DNA from: Polynucleobacter sp. TUM22923
Lineage (GTDB): Bacteria; Pseudomonadota; Gammaproteobacteria; Burkholderiales; Burkholderiaceae
Assembly (NCBI RefSeq): GCF_030295705.1
Contig: NZ_AP027274.1
Location: forward strand, 682,001 to 746,000
Length of the DNA: 64,000 nt
Direction: 5' to 3'
Shown: piece after piece, positions 10,710 to 19,972 of the stretch
Position numbering within the stretch: position 1 is the stretch's first letter
Layout of the letters: every line of letters starts with the position of its first letter
Translations under genes and position numbers: made by a program
Notes under the pieces: model-generated
What the model was told of the DNA's origin: nothing
Database searches by the model: none
What the model saw: the letters and a program-made list of their open reading frames with translations, nothing else

Positions 10710-11572
10710 ACAATTTTTCTAATATTGACCCCAGTATTTTTGCAAGACGTAAGCGTAAAAATAGGATTGGCCTGACCTTATCCACCATTGCGATGACTCT
10801 GGGTATGATTTTTTTAATGTGGATTCTTTCTGTATTGTTTTTTAAGGGATTTTCTGCTTTAGGTCTTAGCCTCTTCACGCAAAGCACGCCAGCCCCTGGA
10901 TCAGAAGGTGGCGGCCTCGCCAATGCTATTGTTGGTAGCTTGATGATGGTTGGATGCTGTACCTTAATCAGTACTCCAATTGGAGTATTGGCTGGCTTGT
11001 ATCTTTCCGAATATGGGGATCGTAGCAAAATTGCTGCCATTACCCGATTTGTTACTGACATTATGTTGTCGGCCCCATCTATTGTTATTGGCCTATTTGT
11101 ATACGCGCTTGTAGTGGCTCAAGTGAGGCATTTTTCTGGGTGGGCGGGAACTATTGCCCTGGCTTTGATTGCTATTCCCGTAGTGGTTCGCACTACCGAA
11201 AACATGTTGCGCTTGGTGCCGGGAAGTTTGCGTGAGGCAGCCTATGCTTTAGGTACGCCTAAATGGAAGGTGGCTTTTATGATCACCTTGAGGGCAGCCC
11301 AAAGTGGCGTGATGACCGGTATTTTGTTATCCCTTGCTCGGGTGAGTGGCGAAACAGCGCCCTTGCTATTTACGGCACTGAATAACCAATTCTTCTCTAC
11401 TAATATGAATGCGCCCATGGCCAACTTACCAGTAGTGATCTTCCAATTTGCGATGAGTCCTTACGATAACTGGGTTGAGTTGGCTTGGGGCGGTGCCCTT
11501 TTAATTACCTTTGCAGTTCTGGGTCTCAATATATTGGCTCGCGTAGTGTTTCGTCAGAAGGTTCAAGGATGA
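10706..11572 (+). CDS. pstA: Phosphate ABC transporter permease PstA
   Basis: Second permease of the phosphate importer, 288 residues with six predicted helices. Visible family features are [10 protein letters not shown], the conserved loop [13 protein letters not shown], and [14 protein letters not shown] near the end. It overlaps pstC by four bases and pstB by ATGA, so translation of the three is likely coupled. Confidence 0.95.
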   Translation: MNNFSNIDPSIFARRKRKNRIGLTLSTIAMTLGMIFLMWILSVLFFKGFSALGLSLFTQSTPAPGSEGGGLANAIVGSLMMVGCCTLISTPIGVLAGLYLSEYGDRSKIAAITRFVTDIMLSAPSIVIGLFVYALVVAQVRHFSGWAGTIALALIAIPVVVRTTENMLRLVPGSLREAAYALGTPKWKVAFMITLRAAQSGVMTGILLSLARVSGETAPLLFTALNNQFFSTNMNAPMANLPVVIFQFAMSPYDNWVELAWGGALLITFAVLGLNILARVVFRQKVQG

Positions 11573-12417
11573 GTAATATGAAAACAATGTTTGATTTAAG
11601 GCAGTCTGATAGTCAGGAAGCTGGCGTGGATTCAAATGGCAATCAAGCCGCTCCTCAAGTGGCTGTTAATGCCCTTGAAGTGCGAAACCTGAATTTCTTT
11701 TATGGGTCATTTCAAGGTCTAAAAGATATTAATCTCAATATTGAGCAGGGTAAAGTTACTGCGTTTATTGGCCCCTCTGGTTGCGGCAAGTCGACTCTAC
11801 TTCGGACATTCAATCGAATGTATGACCTTTATCCTGGGCAGCGCGCAGAAGGCGAGATCAATTTTTACGGTCAAAATATTCTCGAATCAGGGCAAGATTT
11901 AAATTTACTCCGATCTCGAATTGGAATGGTTTTTCAAAAACCGACTCCTTTCCCAATGTCCATTTATGAAAATATTGCCTTTGGGGTGCGCTTATATGAA
12001 AAGCTTTCACGCTCTGAAATGGATGAGCGAGTAGAGTGGGCCTTAAATAAGGCTGCTCTGTGGAACGAGGCTAAAGATAAACTCAATCAAAGTGGTCTAT
12101 CCCTATCGGGTGGCCAGCAACAGCGTTTATGTATTGCTCGTAGCGTTGCCGTTAAGCCCTCGGTGATGTTGTTAGATGAGCCAACTTCAGCATTGGATCC
12201 TATCTCTACCGGCAAAATTGAGGAATTGATTAATGAGCTCAAGCATGAGTACACGATTGCGATTGTGACCCATAATATGCAGCAGGCAGCCCGCGTTTCA
12301 GATTACACGGCCTATATGTATCTGGGTAATTTAGTGGAGTTCGGTAAGACAGATGAAATTTTCATCAAACCACAGCGTAAAGAAACCGAAGATTACATTA
12401 CCGGCCGTTTCGGTTAA
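11569..12417 (+). CDS. pstB: Phosphate ABC transporter ATP-binding protein PstB
   Basis: ATPase that drives phosphate uptake. Walker A is GPSGCGKST, signature [17 protein letters not shown], Walker [14 protein letters not shown], and the C-terminus ends in ITGRFG, as in most PstB proteins. I choose ATG 11569, which overlaps the pstA stop (ATGA) and gives 282 residues; the longer open frame from 11485 lies inside pstA. The first ~30 residues before the ABC domain are a variable extension. Confidence 0.95.
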   Translation: MSNMKTMFDLRQSDSQEAGVDSNGNQAAPQVAVNALEVRNLNFFYGSFQGLKDINLNIEQGKVTAFIGPSGCGKSTLLRTFNRMYDLYPGQRAEGEINFYGQNILESGQDLNLLRSRIGMVFQKPTPFPMSIYENIAFGVRLYEKLSRSEMDERVEWALNKAALWNEAKDKLNQSGLSLSGGQQQRLCIARSVAVKPSVMLLDEPTSALDPISTGKIEELINELKHEYTIAIVTHNMQQAARVSDYTAYMYLGNLVEFGKTDEIFIKPQRKETEDYITGRFG

Positions 12418-12429
12418 TTGGAGAAATAA

Positions 12430-13137
12430 ATGCCAGATAAGCACCTTTCGTCACAATTTGACGCTGATTTAAATTCACTTTCCAGTCGCCTATTAGAAAT
12501 GGGTGGGCTAGTAGAGTCTCAGATCTCAAATGCGATGCGCGCTTTTACGCAAATGGATGTTGAGACCTGTAACCTCGTCATTCAAAATGAAAAGTTAGTA
12601 AATGATCTAGAAATTCAGATTGACTCCGCTTGTACTGAGTTGATTGCTCGCCGCCAACCTACTGCCCGTGACTTGCGTTTGGTGATGGCGGTTTCAAAAG
12701 CGATTACCAATCTGGAGCGTGCTGGTGATGAGGCTGAGCGTGTAGCAAAGCGGACTAAACGGTTGATTGAGTCTGGCACAGCACACAATATTAATGTTGC
12801 AGAGATTCGCCTATCTGGTCAGATGGCAATTTCTCTATTACGCCGAAGTTTAGATGCTTTTGCACGTTTAGATACGATTGCTGCAGCTGAGGTAGTAGAG
12901 GAGGATCGTCAGATTGATGAGGAGTTTAGGGCCTTTGTTCGTAAGCTAATCACCTACATGATGGAAGACCCACATACGATTACGGCTGGTTTAGATATGT
13001 TAACGATAGCAAAAGCCATCGAACGCATTGGTGATCACGCAAAAAATATTGCAGAGTTTGTAATATATGTTGCTAAGGGATCTGATGTGCGGCATATGCC
13101 TCGTGAAGAATTAGTACGTGAGGCCAATAAGCCCTAA
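12430..13137 (+). CDS. phoU: Phosphate signalling protein PhoU
   Basis: PhoU links PstSCAB transport status to the PhoR kinase and represses the Pho response when phosphate is plentiful. The 235-residue all-helical protein has two PhoU repeats (about 20-108 and 125-212) with the metal-binding patterns ITNLERAGDEAERVAK and IAKAIERIGDHAKNIAE. It lies 12 bases after pstB behind a GGAG ribosome binding site, and phoB starts 2 bases after its stop. Confidence 0.97.
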   Translation: MPDKHLSSQFDADLNSLSSRLLEMGGLVESQISNAMRAFTQMDVETCNLVIQNEKLVNDLEIQIDSACTELIARRQPTARDLRLVMAVSKAITNLERAGDEAERVAKRTKRLIESGTAHNINVAEIRLSGQMAISLLRRSLDAFARLDTIAAAEVVEEDRQIDEEFRAFVRKLITYMMEDPHTITAGLDMLTIAKAIERIGDHAKNIAEFVIYVAKGSDVRHMPREELVREANKP

Positions 13138-13139
13138 GT

Positions 13140-13865
13140 ATGGAAATTGCTCAGCGTATTTTAGTAGTAGAGGATGAGCCATCAATTGCTGAACTGATCT
13201 CTATTAACTTGAGCCATGCAGGCTATCAGGTTGAGAAGGCGCTTCAAACCGAAGTTGCTCTGAAAATGATGCAAGAGTCATTGCCTAGTCTATTGATTCT
13301 GGATTGGATGTTACCTGGTAAGTCCGGAGTTCAATTCGCTAGAGAGCTGCGTGCAAATGAACGCTTTAGAAGTCTGCCTATTTTGATGCTAACCGCCAAA
13401 AGTGATGAAGCAGATAAAGTGTTAGGTCTAGATTCTGGTGCAGATGATTACGTTACCAAGCCCTTTTCTCCCAAAGAGCTTGTAGCGCGGGTGAGGGCCA
13501 TTTTGAGGCGTCAGCTTCCCATCGAGGAAGCGGGCTCTGGCCCATTATCAGTCGGCCCCTTGAGATTGGATCCTTCATCTCACCGCGTTACTGTTGTGAT
13601 CCCGCATTGTGATCCCACGTCCGTTTCCTTGGGCCCAACGGAGTACCGGCTTCTTCAGTTCTTGATGTCAAATCCCGAAAGAGTTCACTCTAGAGCCAGT
13701 CTACTGGATAAGGTTTGGGGTAACGAGGTCTATATCGAAGAGCGTACGATCGATGTTCATATTAAAAGACTGCGAGCCGCATTAGCCCCCACTGACAGCG
13801 ATCGTTTTATTGAGACGGTGCGTGGAAGTGGCTACCGCATTACTAAGATTCCTACCCAAATCTAG
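13140..13865 (+). CDS. phoB: Phosphate regulon response regulator PhoB
   Basis: OmpR-type response regulator. The receiver domain (about 7-120) has the acidic pocket VVEDEP, the phospho-acceptor Asp in LLILDWMLPGKSG, the switch Thr in LMLTAKS and the Lys in DDYVTKPFSP. The C-terminal winged helix (about 135-235) carries GPTEYRLLQFLM and RTIDVHIKRLRAAL. It should bind the Pho boxes noted upstream of pstS, plcP and the gene at 15292-15501. Confidence 0.96.
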   Translation: MEIAQRILVVEDEPSIAELISINLSHAGYQVEKALQTEVALKMMQESLPSLLILDWMLPGKSGVQFARELRANERFRSLPILMLTAKSDEADKVLGLDSGADDYVTKPFSPKELVARVRAILRRQLPIEEAGSGPLSVGPLRLDPSSHRVTVVIPHCDPTSVSLGPTEYRLLQFLMSNPERVHSRASLLDKVWGNEVYIEERTIDVHIKRLRAALAPTDSDRFIETVRGSGYRITKIPTQI

Positions 13866-13928
13866 GTCTTGATTCACTAACTTACTGCATTTTTTAACTG
13901 CGAATCTCGAATGCTCTAAGATTGCGGT

Positions 13929-15227
13929 ATGTTATCTATTTTTACTCGGTTTATAACCCTCGTTGGTTTGGCGTTTATAGCTTCCTACATTGTTCAGTCT
14001 AATTGGGGTGGCAACTGGGCTATTGCCGCTGGGATTGCTATCTTGGCAATTCCTTTGATTTATTCATATATCAATCTAGCTAGGCTTAAAAAGCACATCT
14101 TGCAAGATACGGTTGACACTATGCCACTGGCTAGTGGCTTTTGGGAAGAGGTTTTCTTTCGGCTACAGCGCTTAGTAAAGAGCTTAAAACAAGAAATAAG
14201 AACAGTAGAGCAGCAGCATGCCCGTTTTATAGAGGCCTTTCAAGCGTCGCCTAATGGCATCGTGATGCTAGATGATCAGGATCAGATTGAGTGGTGTAAC
14301 GCCATTGCAGAACGCTTTTTTGGATTGAAATTTAGGCGTGATGCAATGCAAAGAATTAACTTCTTATTGCGTCGCCCAGAGTTTATTCAGTATCTCAACA
14401 AGCGCCATTTTGAAGCACCTTTATTGCTAGAGCGCATGGGTCCAGCGGCAAACTTAAGCTTGCTGTTGCAAACATTTTCATTTGGAGATAAGCGCCACCT
14501 TTTATTAGTGCAGGATGTAACGGATTTACAAAAAGCAGATGCTATGCGTCGAGATTTCGTAGCCAATGTTTCCCATGAAATGAGAACCCCAATCACCGTG
14601 TTGATGGGGTTCTTGGAGACGATGCAGTCGATCGATCTGGATAAGTCTCAGCGTGATCAGTACTGTGAGTTGATGATGTCGCAGGCACAGCGGATGAAAA
14701 GCTTGGTAGAGGATTTATTGACGCTTGCTAATTTGGAAGCTAATACCTTGCCAGCGCCTATGCAGACTATCAAGCTAGAGGCGGTGATGGCTTTATTAAA
14801 AAATGATGCTGAGGCACTTTCACAAGGCCACCATACCTTTCACTTTGATCTAGAGAGTGCTCAAAATTTAATGGGGGATGAACGAGAAATTCTTTCGGCA
14901 TTTAGTAATTTAGTATCCAATGCGGTTCGATACACGCCTGATGTTGGGTCGGTTAGCGCTAAGTGGTCTGTCAATGCAGAAGGTCAGGGTGACTTTTCGG
15001 TGACAGATACGGGTCCAGGTATTGCTTCCGAGCATTTATCCCGCCTAACAGAGCGATTCTATCGAGTTGATCGTAGTCGATCTCGAGATACTGGCGGTAC
15101 GGGTTTGGGTTTGGCAATTGTGAAGCATATTGCTAATCGTCATCAAGCTCAATTGATTATTGAGAGCACTCCTGGCATTGGTAGCACCTTCATACTGCGT
15201 TTTCCAAAAGAGCGGATTGCAAGCTAG
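13929..15227 (+). CDS. phoR: Phosphate regulon sensor histidine kinase PhoR
   Basis: Membrane sensor kinase for PhoB, 432 residues. Two closely spaced N-terminal transmembrane helices (about 4-22 and 27-48) with almost no periplasmic part, then a PAS domain (about 90-190), HisKA with the phospho-acceptor His in ANVSHEMRTPITVLMG, and the ATPase boxes NLVSNAVRYTP, DTGPGIA and GTGLGLAIV. The short sensor region fits a kinase controlled through PstSCAB-PhoU rather than by direct ligand binding. It starts 63 bases after phoB. Confidence 0.95.
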   Translation: MLSIFTRFITLVGLAFIASYIVQSNWGGNWAIAAGIAILAIPLIYSYINLARLKKHILQDTVDTMPLASGFWEEVFFRLQRLVKSLKQEIRTVEQQHARFIEAFQASPNGIVMLDDQDQIEWCNAIAERFFGLKFRRDAMQRINFLLRRPEFIQYLNKRHFEAPLLLERMGPAANLSLLLQTFSFGDKRHLLLVQDVTDLQKADAMRRDFVANVSHEMRTPITVLMGFLETMQSIDLDKSQRDQYCELMMSQAQRMKSLVEDLLTLANLEANTLPAPMQTIKLEAVMALLKNDAEALSQGHHTFHFDLESAQNLMGDEREILSAFSNLVSNAVRYTPDVGSVSAKWSVNAEGQGDFSVTDTGPGIASEHLSRLTERFYRVDRSRSRDTGGTGLGLAIVKHIANRHQAQLIIESTPGIGSTFILRFPKERIAS

Positions 15228-15291
15228 AGCAAACCCTTTTAGCTCAATACTGTTTCTTGTTTCTTATTCCTTGCTCCTTGTTTATTGCTAG

Positions 15292-15501
15292 TTATTCCTT
15301 CTTATCCTTTTTCTTCGCTTTCTTCTTCTTAGATTCTTTTGGGAGCTTATCTAGCTCTCCGTTTGCATATAAACACCACACCTTAATTTCTTCTAGTAGC
15401 TCAACAAGATCCTCGTAAGGCAATTTTTTAAAATCAAGCAAGCTGATAGATCCAGATTCTTGAAGCTGCACTACCGCATCTTCATAGTGGTATTTGCTCA
15501 T
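15292..15501 (-). CDS. Small protein with lysine-rich tail, possible PhoB target
   Basis: A 69-residue protein I do not recognise. Residues 1-50 are mixed helical and acidic with a LPYEDLVELLEEIKVWC stretch; the last ~18 residues are almost all Lys with a few Ala, Ser, Asp and Glu. AAGGA lies about 12 bases before the ATG. The promoter region contains a Pho-box-like pair with a correctly spaced -10, so it may be induced by phosphate starvation. A Lys-rich tail could bind polyphosphate or nucleic acid, but this is a guess. Confidence 0.7.
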   Translation of the reverse strand: MSKYHYEDAVVQLQESGSISLLDFKKLPYEDLVELLEEIKVWCLYANGELDKLPKESKKKKAKKKDKKE

Positions 15502-15544
15502 TTAGTGAATATCCTTAAGTTAATGCTTTTAAATGAATACTCAG

Positions 15545-15578
15545 ACCATATCAATCTAATATGACATTTTAAAGTCAG
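15545..15578 (-). promoter_or_regulatory. Pho-box-like site and -10 of the 15292-15501 gene
   Basis: Read on the minus strand: CTGACTT-TAAA-ATGTCAT (15578 to 15561), a 10-base gap, then TATGGT (15550-15545). The second 7-mer matches CTGTCAT at six of seven positions, the first at five. Geometry is identical to the pstS promoter, which strengthens the call. PhoB binding is inferred. Confidence 0.6.
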
Positions 15579-15627
15579 CGTATTTGAGGGTAGACATTCA
15601 ATTGTCATATTCTTGGATTAGGATTCG

Positions 15628-15843
15628 ATGATGAATGTATTGATCGAAAAACATTACTCCCTTATTACTTGCCCATGCTGTCAAGAAACCCAAATGTTAG
15701 AGGTGCAAGAGGGTCTTTCTCAGCAGTTTTATCGTTGCCCATCCTGTGCCACTCTATTAAAGACTGATTCAGGCGACTGCTGCATTTTTTGCAGCTACGG
15801 TAGCCTCACTTGTTCCAATCCTGAGCAAAACCTGGCGTCTTAG
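15628..15843 (+). CDS. GDCCxxC-motif small protein
   Basis: A 71-residue cysteine-rich protein with two CPxC-type pairs (CPCC near residue 15, CPSC near 37) and a third cluster GDCCIFCSYG near residue 49. The last motif matches the family annotated in public databases as GDCCVxC-domain (seleno)proteins, in which some members have selenocysteine in this cluster; this copy is encoded with plain cysteine codons. The pairs could form a zinc knuckle, but the function is unknown. The second ATG at 15631 is an alternative start. A weaker Pho-like pair (TAGACAT-TCAA-TTGTCAT, 15591-15608) precedes it. Confidence 0.75.
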   Translation: MMNVLIEKHYSLITCPCCQETQMLEVQEGLSQQFYRCPSCATLLKTDSGDCCIFCSYGSLTCSNPEQNLAS

Positions 15844-15946
15844 TGTTTTGTTCTGAGATTTGCCGATTTATTGGTGGATAAGTTACGGTTATTGCATAAA
15901 ATAGAATCTCTCCATTAGCCTTTTACCTCTTCCCCTTGGAAATGCC

Positions 15947-17512
15947 TTGACCCTATTTAAAGATGCCTCCGGTGAGGACTACTCAGACCTAGTTGCGGCA
16001 GTTGACTTGGGCTCAAATAGCTTTAGGATGCTCGTAGCTCAGGTGGTTAACACCCCTTCAGGCACCCAGCTTCGGCCGATTGATACTTTACGTGAATCTG
16101 TTCGATTGGCAGCTGGTCTCACAGACAACAAAATATTAGGAAGTGAAGCCTATTTACGTGGTCTGACGGCGATTCGTCGTTTTGGTGAGCGTATTCGGGG
16201 GTTTGATCCTGCTAGAGTGAGGGCAGTAGCAACCAATACCCTCCGAGTGGCTAAGAATGCTCCTCAATTTATTCGGGATGCTGAGGCAGCCTTAGGCTTT
16301 CCAATTGAGGTGATTGCAGGCGTCGAGGAGGCGCGCCTGATCTATATTGGCGCCGCCCATGAGGTGCCCTCAGTTCAGGGTAATCGTTTGGTGGTGGATA
16401 TTGGCGGTGGTTCAACAGAGCTGATCATTGGTAAGGGTTACGAGCCCAAGCTATTAGAAAGTCTATATATCGGCTGCGTTTCTCATAGTTTGCAATTCTT
16501 CCCCAAAGGCAATATTGATCCTCCTGCATTTAGAGAGGCCGAGCTAGCAGCAAGACGGGAGATTCAGGTTATCTCAGGGGCCTACCTCAAAAGCGGCTGG
16601 AAACAGGTTATCGGGTCATCTGGCACGGCACGTGCGCTGGCAGATTTGATCGAGGAGAATAACTTTAATGGTCAGCTTGATGACGGCTTAACTATGGGTC
16701 GAGTCAATGGTTCTGGCGGGTTGATCACTCGCGAGGGCTTGCGAGCGATGAAAAAACATCTCCTCAAGTATGACCATGTAAGCCAAGTCGAGTTGCCAGG
16801 CCTAAAGGATGATCGCAGAATTGTTTGGCCTGGTGGCCTTGCGATCATGATCGCTGTTTTTGATGAGCTCGGTATTGATAGCATGGAGGTAACTGATGCT
16901 GCTTTGCGTATCGGCGTTCTTTATGACTTACTGGGTCGATCACAGCATGACGATATGCGCTATGTAACGGTAGAGCAATTTATGCAGCGTTATGCAGTAG
17001 ACCGAGAACAAGCAAAACGCGTCAGTGAATTGGCCGCAGAATTTTTAAGTCAGCTTCCTAAGCCAGATGTTGAGAGTAGGGATGACAATATTGCATTACT
17101 TCAGTGGGCAGCCAACTTACATGAAATCGGTTTATCAATTTCTCATAACGGTTATCACAAACACTCTGCCTATATTGCTGGAAATGCGGATATGCCGGGT
17201 TTCTCCAAAAATGATCAGGCCAGACTTGCTGCATTGCTCATCGGGCATGCTGGTAAATTAGGCAAGCTTGCGCATAATGCAGGCTTTCAGGATTGGCGGA
17301 TGCTTTTTTGTTTAAGACTGGCTCAAGTCCTATGTCGTGGTCGCAGCGACGCTAATTTACCTAAGGTGAAGCTTTCGGAACATGAGGGTGTTTATGGAGT
17401 GAGCTTGTCCAAGGAATGGGCGAATGAACATCCCTTGACTGAATTTAGCTTGTTAAAAGAGGCAGCCGAATGGGAGCGTGTCGGCCGTCCTTATAAAATT
17501 AGCCTGATATAG
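15947..17512 (+). CDS. ppx: Exopolyphosphatase / pppGpp phosphohydrolase family
   Basis: Ppx/GppA enzyme of the ASKHA fold that releases phosphate from polyphosphate chains or from pppGpp. The 521-residue protein has the N-terminal VAAVDLGSNSFRMLVA loop, the VDIGGGSTELI phosphate loop, and a C-terminal HD-like helical domain (about residues 320-500), the long form typical of exopolyphosphatases. The start is TTG at 15947 after GGA; an ATG at 15942 hits a stop immediately. Its neighbours (pst-pho genes, ppk2 at 21695) fit polyphosphate turnover. Confidence 0.93.
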   Translation: MTLFKDASGEDYSDLVAAVDLGSNSFRMLVAQVVNTPSGTQLRPIDTLRESVRLAAGLTDNKILGSEAYLRGLTAIRRFGERIRGFDPARVRAVATNTLRVAKNAPQFIRDAEAALGFPIEVIAGVEEARLIYIGAAHEVPSVQGNRLVVDIGGGSTELIIGKGYEPKLLESLYIGCVSHSLQFFPKGNIDPPAFREAELAARREIQVISGAYLKSGWKQVIGSSGTARALADLIEENNFNGQLDDGLTMGRVNGSGGLITREGLRAMKKHLLKYDHVSQVELPGLKDDRRIVWPGGLAIMIAVFDELGIDSMEVTDAALRIGVLYDLLGRSQHDDMRYVTVEQFMQRYAVDREQAKRVSELAAEFLSQLPKPDVESRDDNIALLQWAANLHEIGLSISHNGYHKHSAYIAGNADMPGFSKNDQARLAALLIGHAGKLGKLAHNAGFQDWRMLFCLRLAQVLCRGRSDANLPKVKLSEHEGVYGVSLSKEWANEHPLTEFSLLKEAAEWERVGRPYKISLI

Positions 17513-17513
17513 C

Positions 17514-18485
17514 CTACACCTCAGTTCCTAAAAAGTGCTTTGCATAGCGGGGGTTTATCTCCGAGAGTCTGAGCATAGTCAAGACGTCTGCAGTATTAAA
17601 TTCGGTATCCCATGCAGGGGCACTGCAGATCTTGGCGCCTAACTTGAGGTAGCCCTTAATTAATGGAGGTGGCTCAACATCTAAGCCACCATTGAGTCGC
17701 TCTAATGGAAGCGGTAAGCGAGGAAAGGCATGATTTTCAACTGGTGCCATTTGCTCGCTGCTTAGCGAATTAAAAAAGCTGGCTGCAAAGTGACCGCCAT
17801 CCGCCATCGGTATGCTGGCACAGCCAAGCATGATTTCATAATGATGTTTTTGCATGTACTGCGCGAGGCCGCTCCATAGGGCCATGATGACTGCTCCTGA
17901 GCGGTAGTCCATATGCACGCAGGATCTACCCAATTCGACCATTTTCGGGCGAAGGTGATTAAGGCGAGTCAGATCAAACTCAGAATCCGAGTAGAGGCGA
18001 CCAATTTCTTGGGCTTTATGTGGAGGAAGAACGCGGTAAGTGCCAACGACCTTCAGGGTTTCTTCATCACGAATCAAGAGATGGTCACAATAGGCATCAA
18101 AATCATCAATATCCAAACCTTCGACATTCTTTGGAAGATTTGCACCCATCTCTTCAGCAAATATCTTATAGCGTAAGCGCTGCGCCTCTTTGACCTCTGA
18201 TAGACTTGTTGCCCAGGAGATTTTTAATGTTGGGCGCTTTGACTTTGCAGCTACTCCTTTGTCTGTACTTTTTTCTATTCCCTTTGCTGTTGTTAGGAAT
18301 TCTTGACCCATTAGCTCTGATCTAGTGCGTATTGCAAATTTCTTACCAAATAATTTTTTAGCAAGCTTCTTAGAAAATAGCTTCTTGATGACGCCCGTCT
18401 TTATTTTTTTTGGCTCTTTAGGTTTTCTCTCAAAACGGGAGCTCAAAATATCAAATGGAGAAAACGGGTTTGGAAGATCTGCCAT
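17514..18485 (-). CDS. GNAT-type N-acyltransferase, OlsB-like (lyso-ornithine lipid synthesis)
   Basis: A 323-residue protein whose residues ~95-260 match the OlsB/Acetyltransf_5 family, which moves a 3-hydroxyacyl group from ACP to ornithine to make lyso-ornithine lipid. Visible blocks: EAQRLRYKIFAEEMGA, GTYRVLPPHKA, ELGRSCVHMDYRSGAVIMAL, LGCASIPMADGG and PPLIKGYLKLGAKIC. The first ~90 residues are a basic extension without known domain. It is the last gene of the leftward operon plcP-agt-dgkA-olsB (43-base gap after dgkA) and meets ppx tail to tail with one base between. The amino-acid acceptor cannot be read from sequence; related GNAT acyltransferases with other acceptors exist. Confidence 0.78.
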   Translation of the reverse strand: MADLPNPFSPFDILSSRFERKPKEPKKIKTGVIKKLFSKKLAKKLFGKKFAIRTRSELMGQEFLTTAKGIEKSTDKGVAAKSKRPTLKISWATSLSEVKEAQRLRYKIFAEEMGANLPKNVEGLDIDDFDAYCDHLLIRDEETLKVVGTYRVLPPHKAQEIGRLYSDSEFDLTRLNHLRPKMVELGRSCVHMDYRSGAVIMALWSGLAQYMQKHHYEIMLGCASIPMADGGHFAASFFNSLSSEQMAPVENHAFPRLPLPLERLNGGLDVEPPPLIKGYLKLGAKICSAPAWDTEFNTADVLTMLRLSEINPRYAKHFLGTEV

Positions 18486-18528
18486 GAATTAACCTTGTAG
18501 TAACTGAATGAATCGTAAAAGTTTTTTA

Positions 18529-18933
18529 TTACGAGTGGATGACAACGGGAAAGCTAATCGTGAGCCACAGAAGTGCTGAAATAAAAAGAGTGAGCATTAC
18601 TGCAGCAGAGCCAAAATCTTTTGCTCTTTTAGAAAGATCGTGATGCTCAAAAGAAATACGATCTATAGCGGCTTCAACACTCGAGTTTAGAAGCTCAACT
18701 ACGAGCACCATCACTAATGATGAGATCAGAATGGCTTTTTCTAGTGGGCTTACCGGCATGAATAATGCGATCGGTGCCAGTAGTAGCAGCAGCATTAATT
18801 CTTGCCTAAAAGCACTTTCTTCTTTAAAGGCATAAACAATGCCGCACCAAGAATTTTTAGCGGCATGCCAGGCTCTGGTGAGCCCACGGTTACCCTTATG
18901 GGGATTTTGATCAATGTGATAGGGGGTGCTCAC
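18529..18933 (-). CDS. dgkA: Diacylglycerol kinase (DgkA family)
   Basis: Integral-membrane diacylglycerol kinase, 134 residues, three transmembrane helices. It carries the family catalytic motif ELLNSSVEAAIDRIS (catalytic Glu) and KDFGSAAVML in the third helix. It phosphorylates diacylglycerol to phosphatidic acid. In this operon, behind plcP and a glycosyltransferase, it would return to phospholipid synthesis the diacylglycerol that PlcP releases. It begins 10 bases after the glycosyltransferase stop. Confidence 0.92.
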   Translation of the reverse strand: MSTPYHIDQNPHKGNRGLTRAWHAAKNSWCGIVYAFKEESAFRQELMLLLLLAPIALFMPVSPLEKAILISSLVMVLVVELLNSSVEAAIDRISFEHHDLSKRAKDFGSAAVMLTLFISALLWLTISFPVVIHS

Positions 18934-18943
18934 AATGAATCCT

Positions 18944-19972
18944 TTACGCTATAGCGGTTTGATAGACTGCTGTTGATGAAACCGGCTTGAGATGCTTTGC
19001 AAATTGCTCTGAGGCCGCTCTCCAGGAGAATTTTTCAGCATGGGCTCTAGCAACTTCGCGTGGAATTTTTAATGCCTGCATACAAGCTATTCGCAAATCT
19101 TCATGCATTGCTCCAGCAGGTGATTTACCAAGAACATCAATAGGGCCTGTTACTGGATAGGCTGCAACTGGGGTGCCACAGGCCATCGCTTCTAGCAGAA
19201 CTAAACCAAAGGTATCTGTCTTACTAGGAAATACAAATACATCTGCTGCTGCATACACTTTTGCCAACGCTTCTTGTTGCAAAACACCCAGGTAATTAAT
19301 ATTGGGGTATTTCTCTTGAATACTAGCCATAGCGGGACCATCGCCCACCACCCACTTAGACCCAGGAAGATCAATTTCTAAAAAGGCGTTAATATTTTTT
19401 TCTATTGCTACGCGACCAACATATAAAAAGATAGGGTGTGCTGTATTGAGGACTTTGGATTCTTGCATTTTAAAAATAGTCAAATCAACACCGCGAGACC
19501 ATAAAACGACATTTTTGAAACCGTACGTCTCTAAATCTTTTTTGACAACGATAGTTGGAGCCATGACTGCCATCGAGGGACCATGAAACCAGCGAAGAAA
19601 TGTGTAGGTCCAGGCCAGGGGAATGCCAATACGCGCTTTGACATACTCTGGAAAGCGGGTGTGATAAGCGGTAGAAAAGGGCAGCCGATGCTTAACCGCA
19701 TAGGAGCGCGCAGATAGACCCAAAGGGCCTTCAGTGGCAATATGAATTGCATCTGGTGCAAAAGCCTTTATTTTTTTAGAAACCAGCCTTCCAGGAAGGA
19801 TGGAAAGTGAAATATCGGGATAGGTAGGGCAGGGGATGGTAGTGAAGTCATTTGGCGTAATCATTTCTACCTCATGCCCCATAGATAGTAATTCTGCACA
19901 AGTTTGTTTAAGAGTTCGTACAACACCGTTTACTTGGGGGTCCCATGCATCGGTAATGATCATAATTTTCAT
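18944..19972 (-). CDS. GT4-family glycosyltransferase, Agt-like (probable diacylglycerol glycosyltransferase)
   Basis: A 342-residue GT-B glycosyltransferase. The N-terminus MKIMIITDAWDPQVNGVVRT and the GT4 core FPSKTDTFGLVLLEAMACG (residues ~248-266) are clear, and RGVD (160-163) marks the start of the donor-binding half. In rhizobia and marine bacteria such an enzyme (Agt) next to PlcP adds sugar to diacylglycerol during phosphate starvation. Here the start overlaps the plcP stop by four bases, which strongly suggests the same job. The sugar and acceptor are inferred; a mannosyltransferase on another lipid is the main alternative. Confidence 0.8.
   Translation of the reverse strand: MKIMIITDAWDPQVNGVVRTLKQTCAELLSMGHEVEMITPNDFTTIPCPTYPDISLSILPGRLVSKKIKAFAPDAIHIATEGPLGLSARSYAVKHRLPFSTAYHTRFPEYVKARIGIPLAWTYTFLRWFHGPSMAVMAPTIVVKKDLETYGFKNVVLWSRGVDLTIFKMQESKVLNTAHPIFLYVGRVAIEKNINAFLEIDLPGSKWVVGDGPAMASIQEKYPNINYLGVLQQEALAKVYAAADVFVFPSKTDTFGLVLLEAMACGTPVAAYPVTGPIDVLGKSPAGAMHEDLRIACMQALKIPREVARAHAEKFSWRAASEQFAKHLKPVSSTAVYQTAIA

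Noticed and set aside
11485..11568. Extended N-terminus of pstB
   Set aside because: The extra codons lie inside the pstA coding region; ATG 11569 in the ATGA overlap is the natural start.
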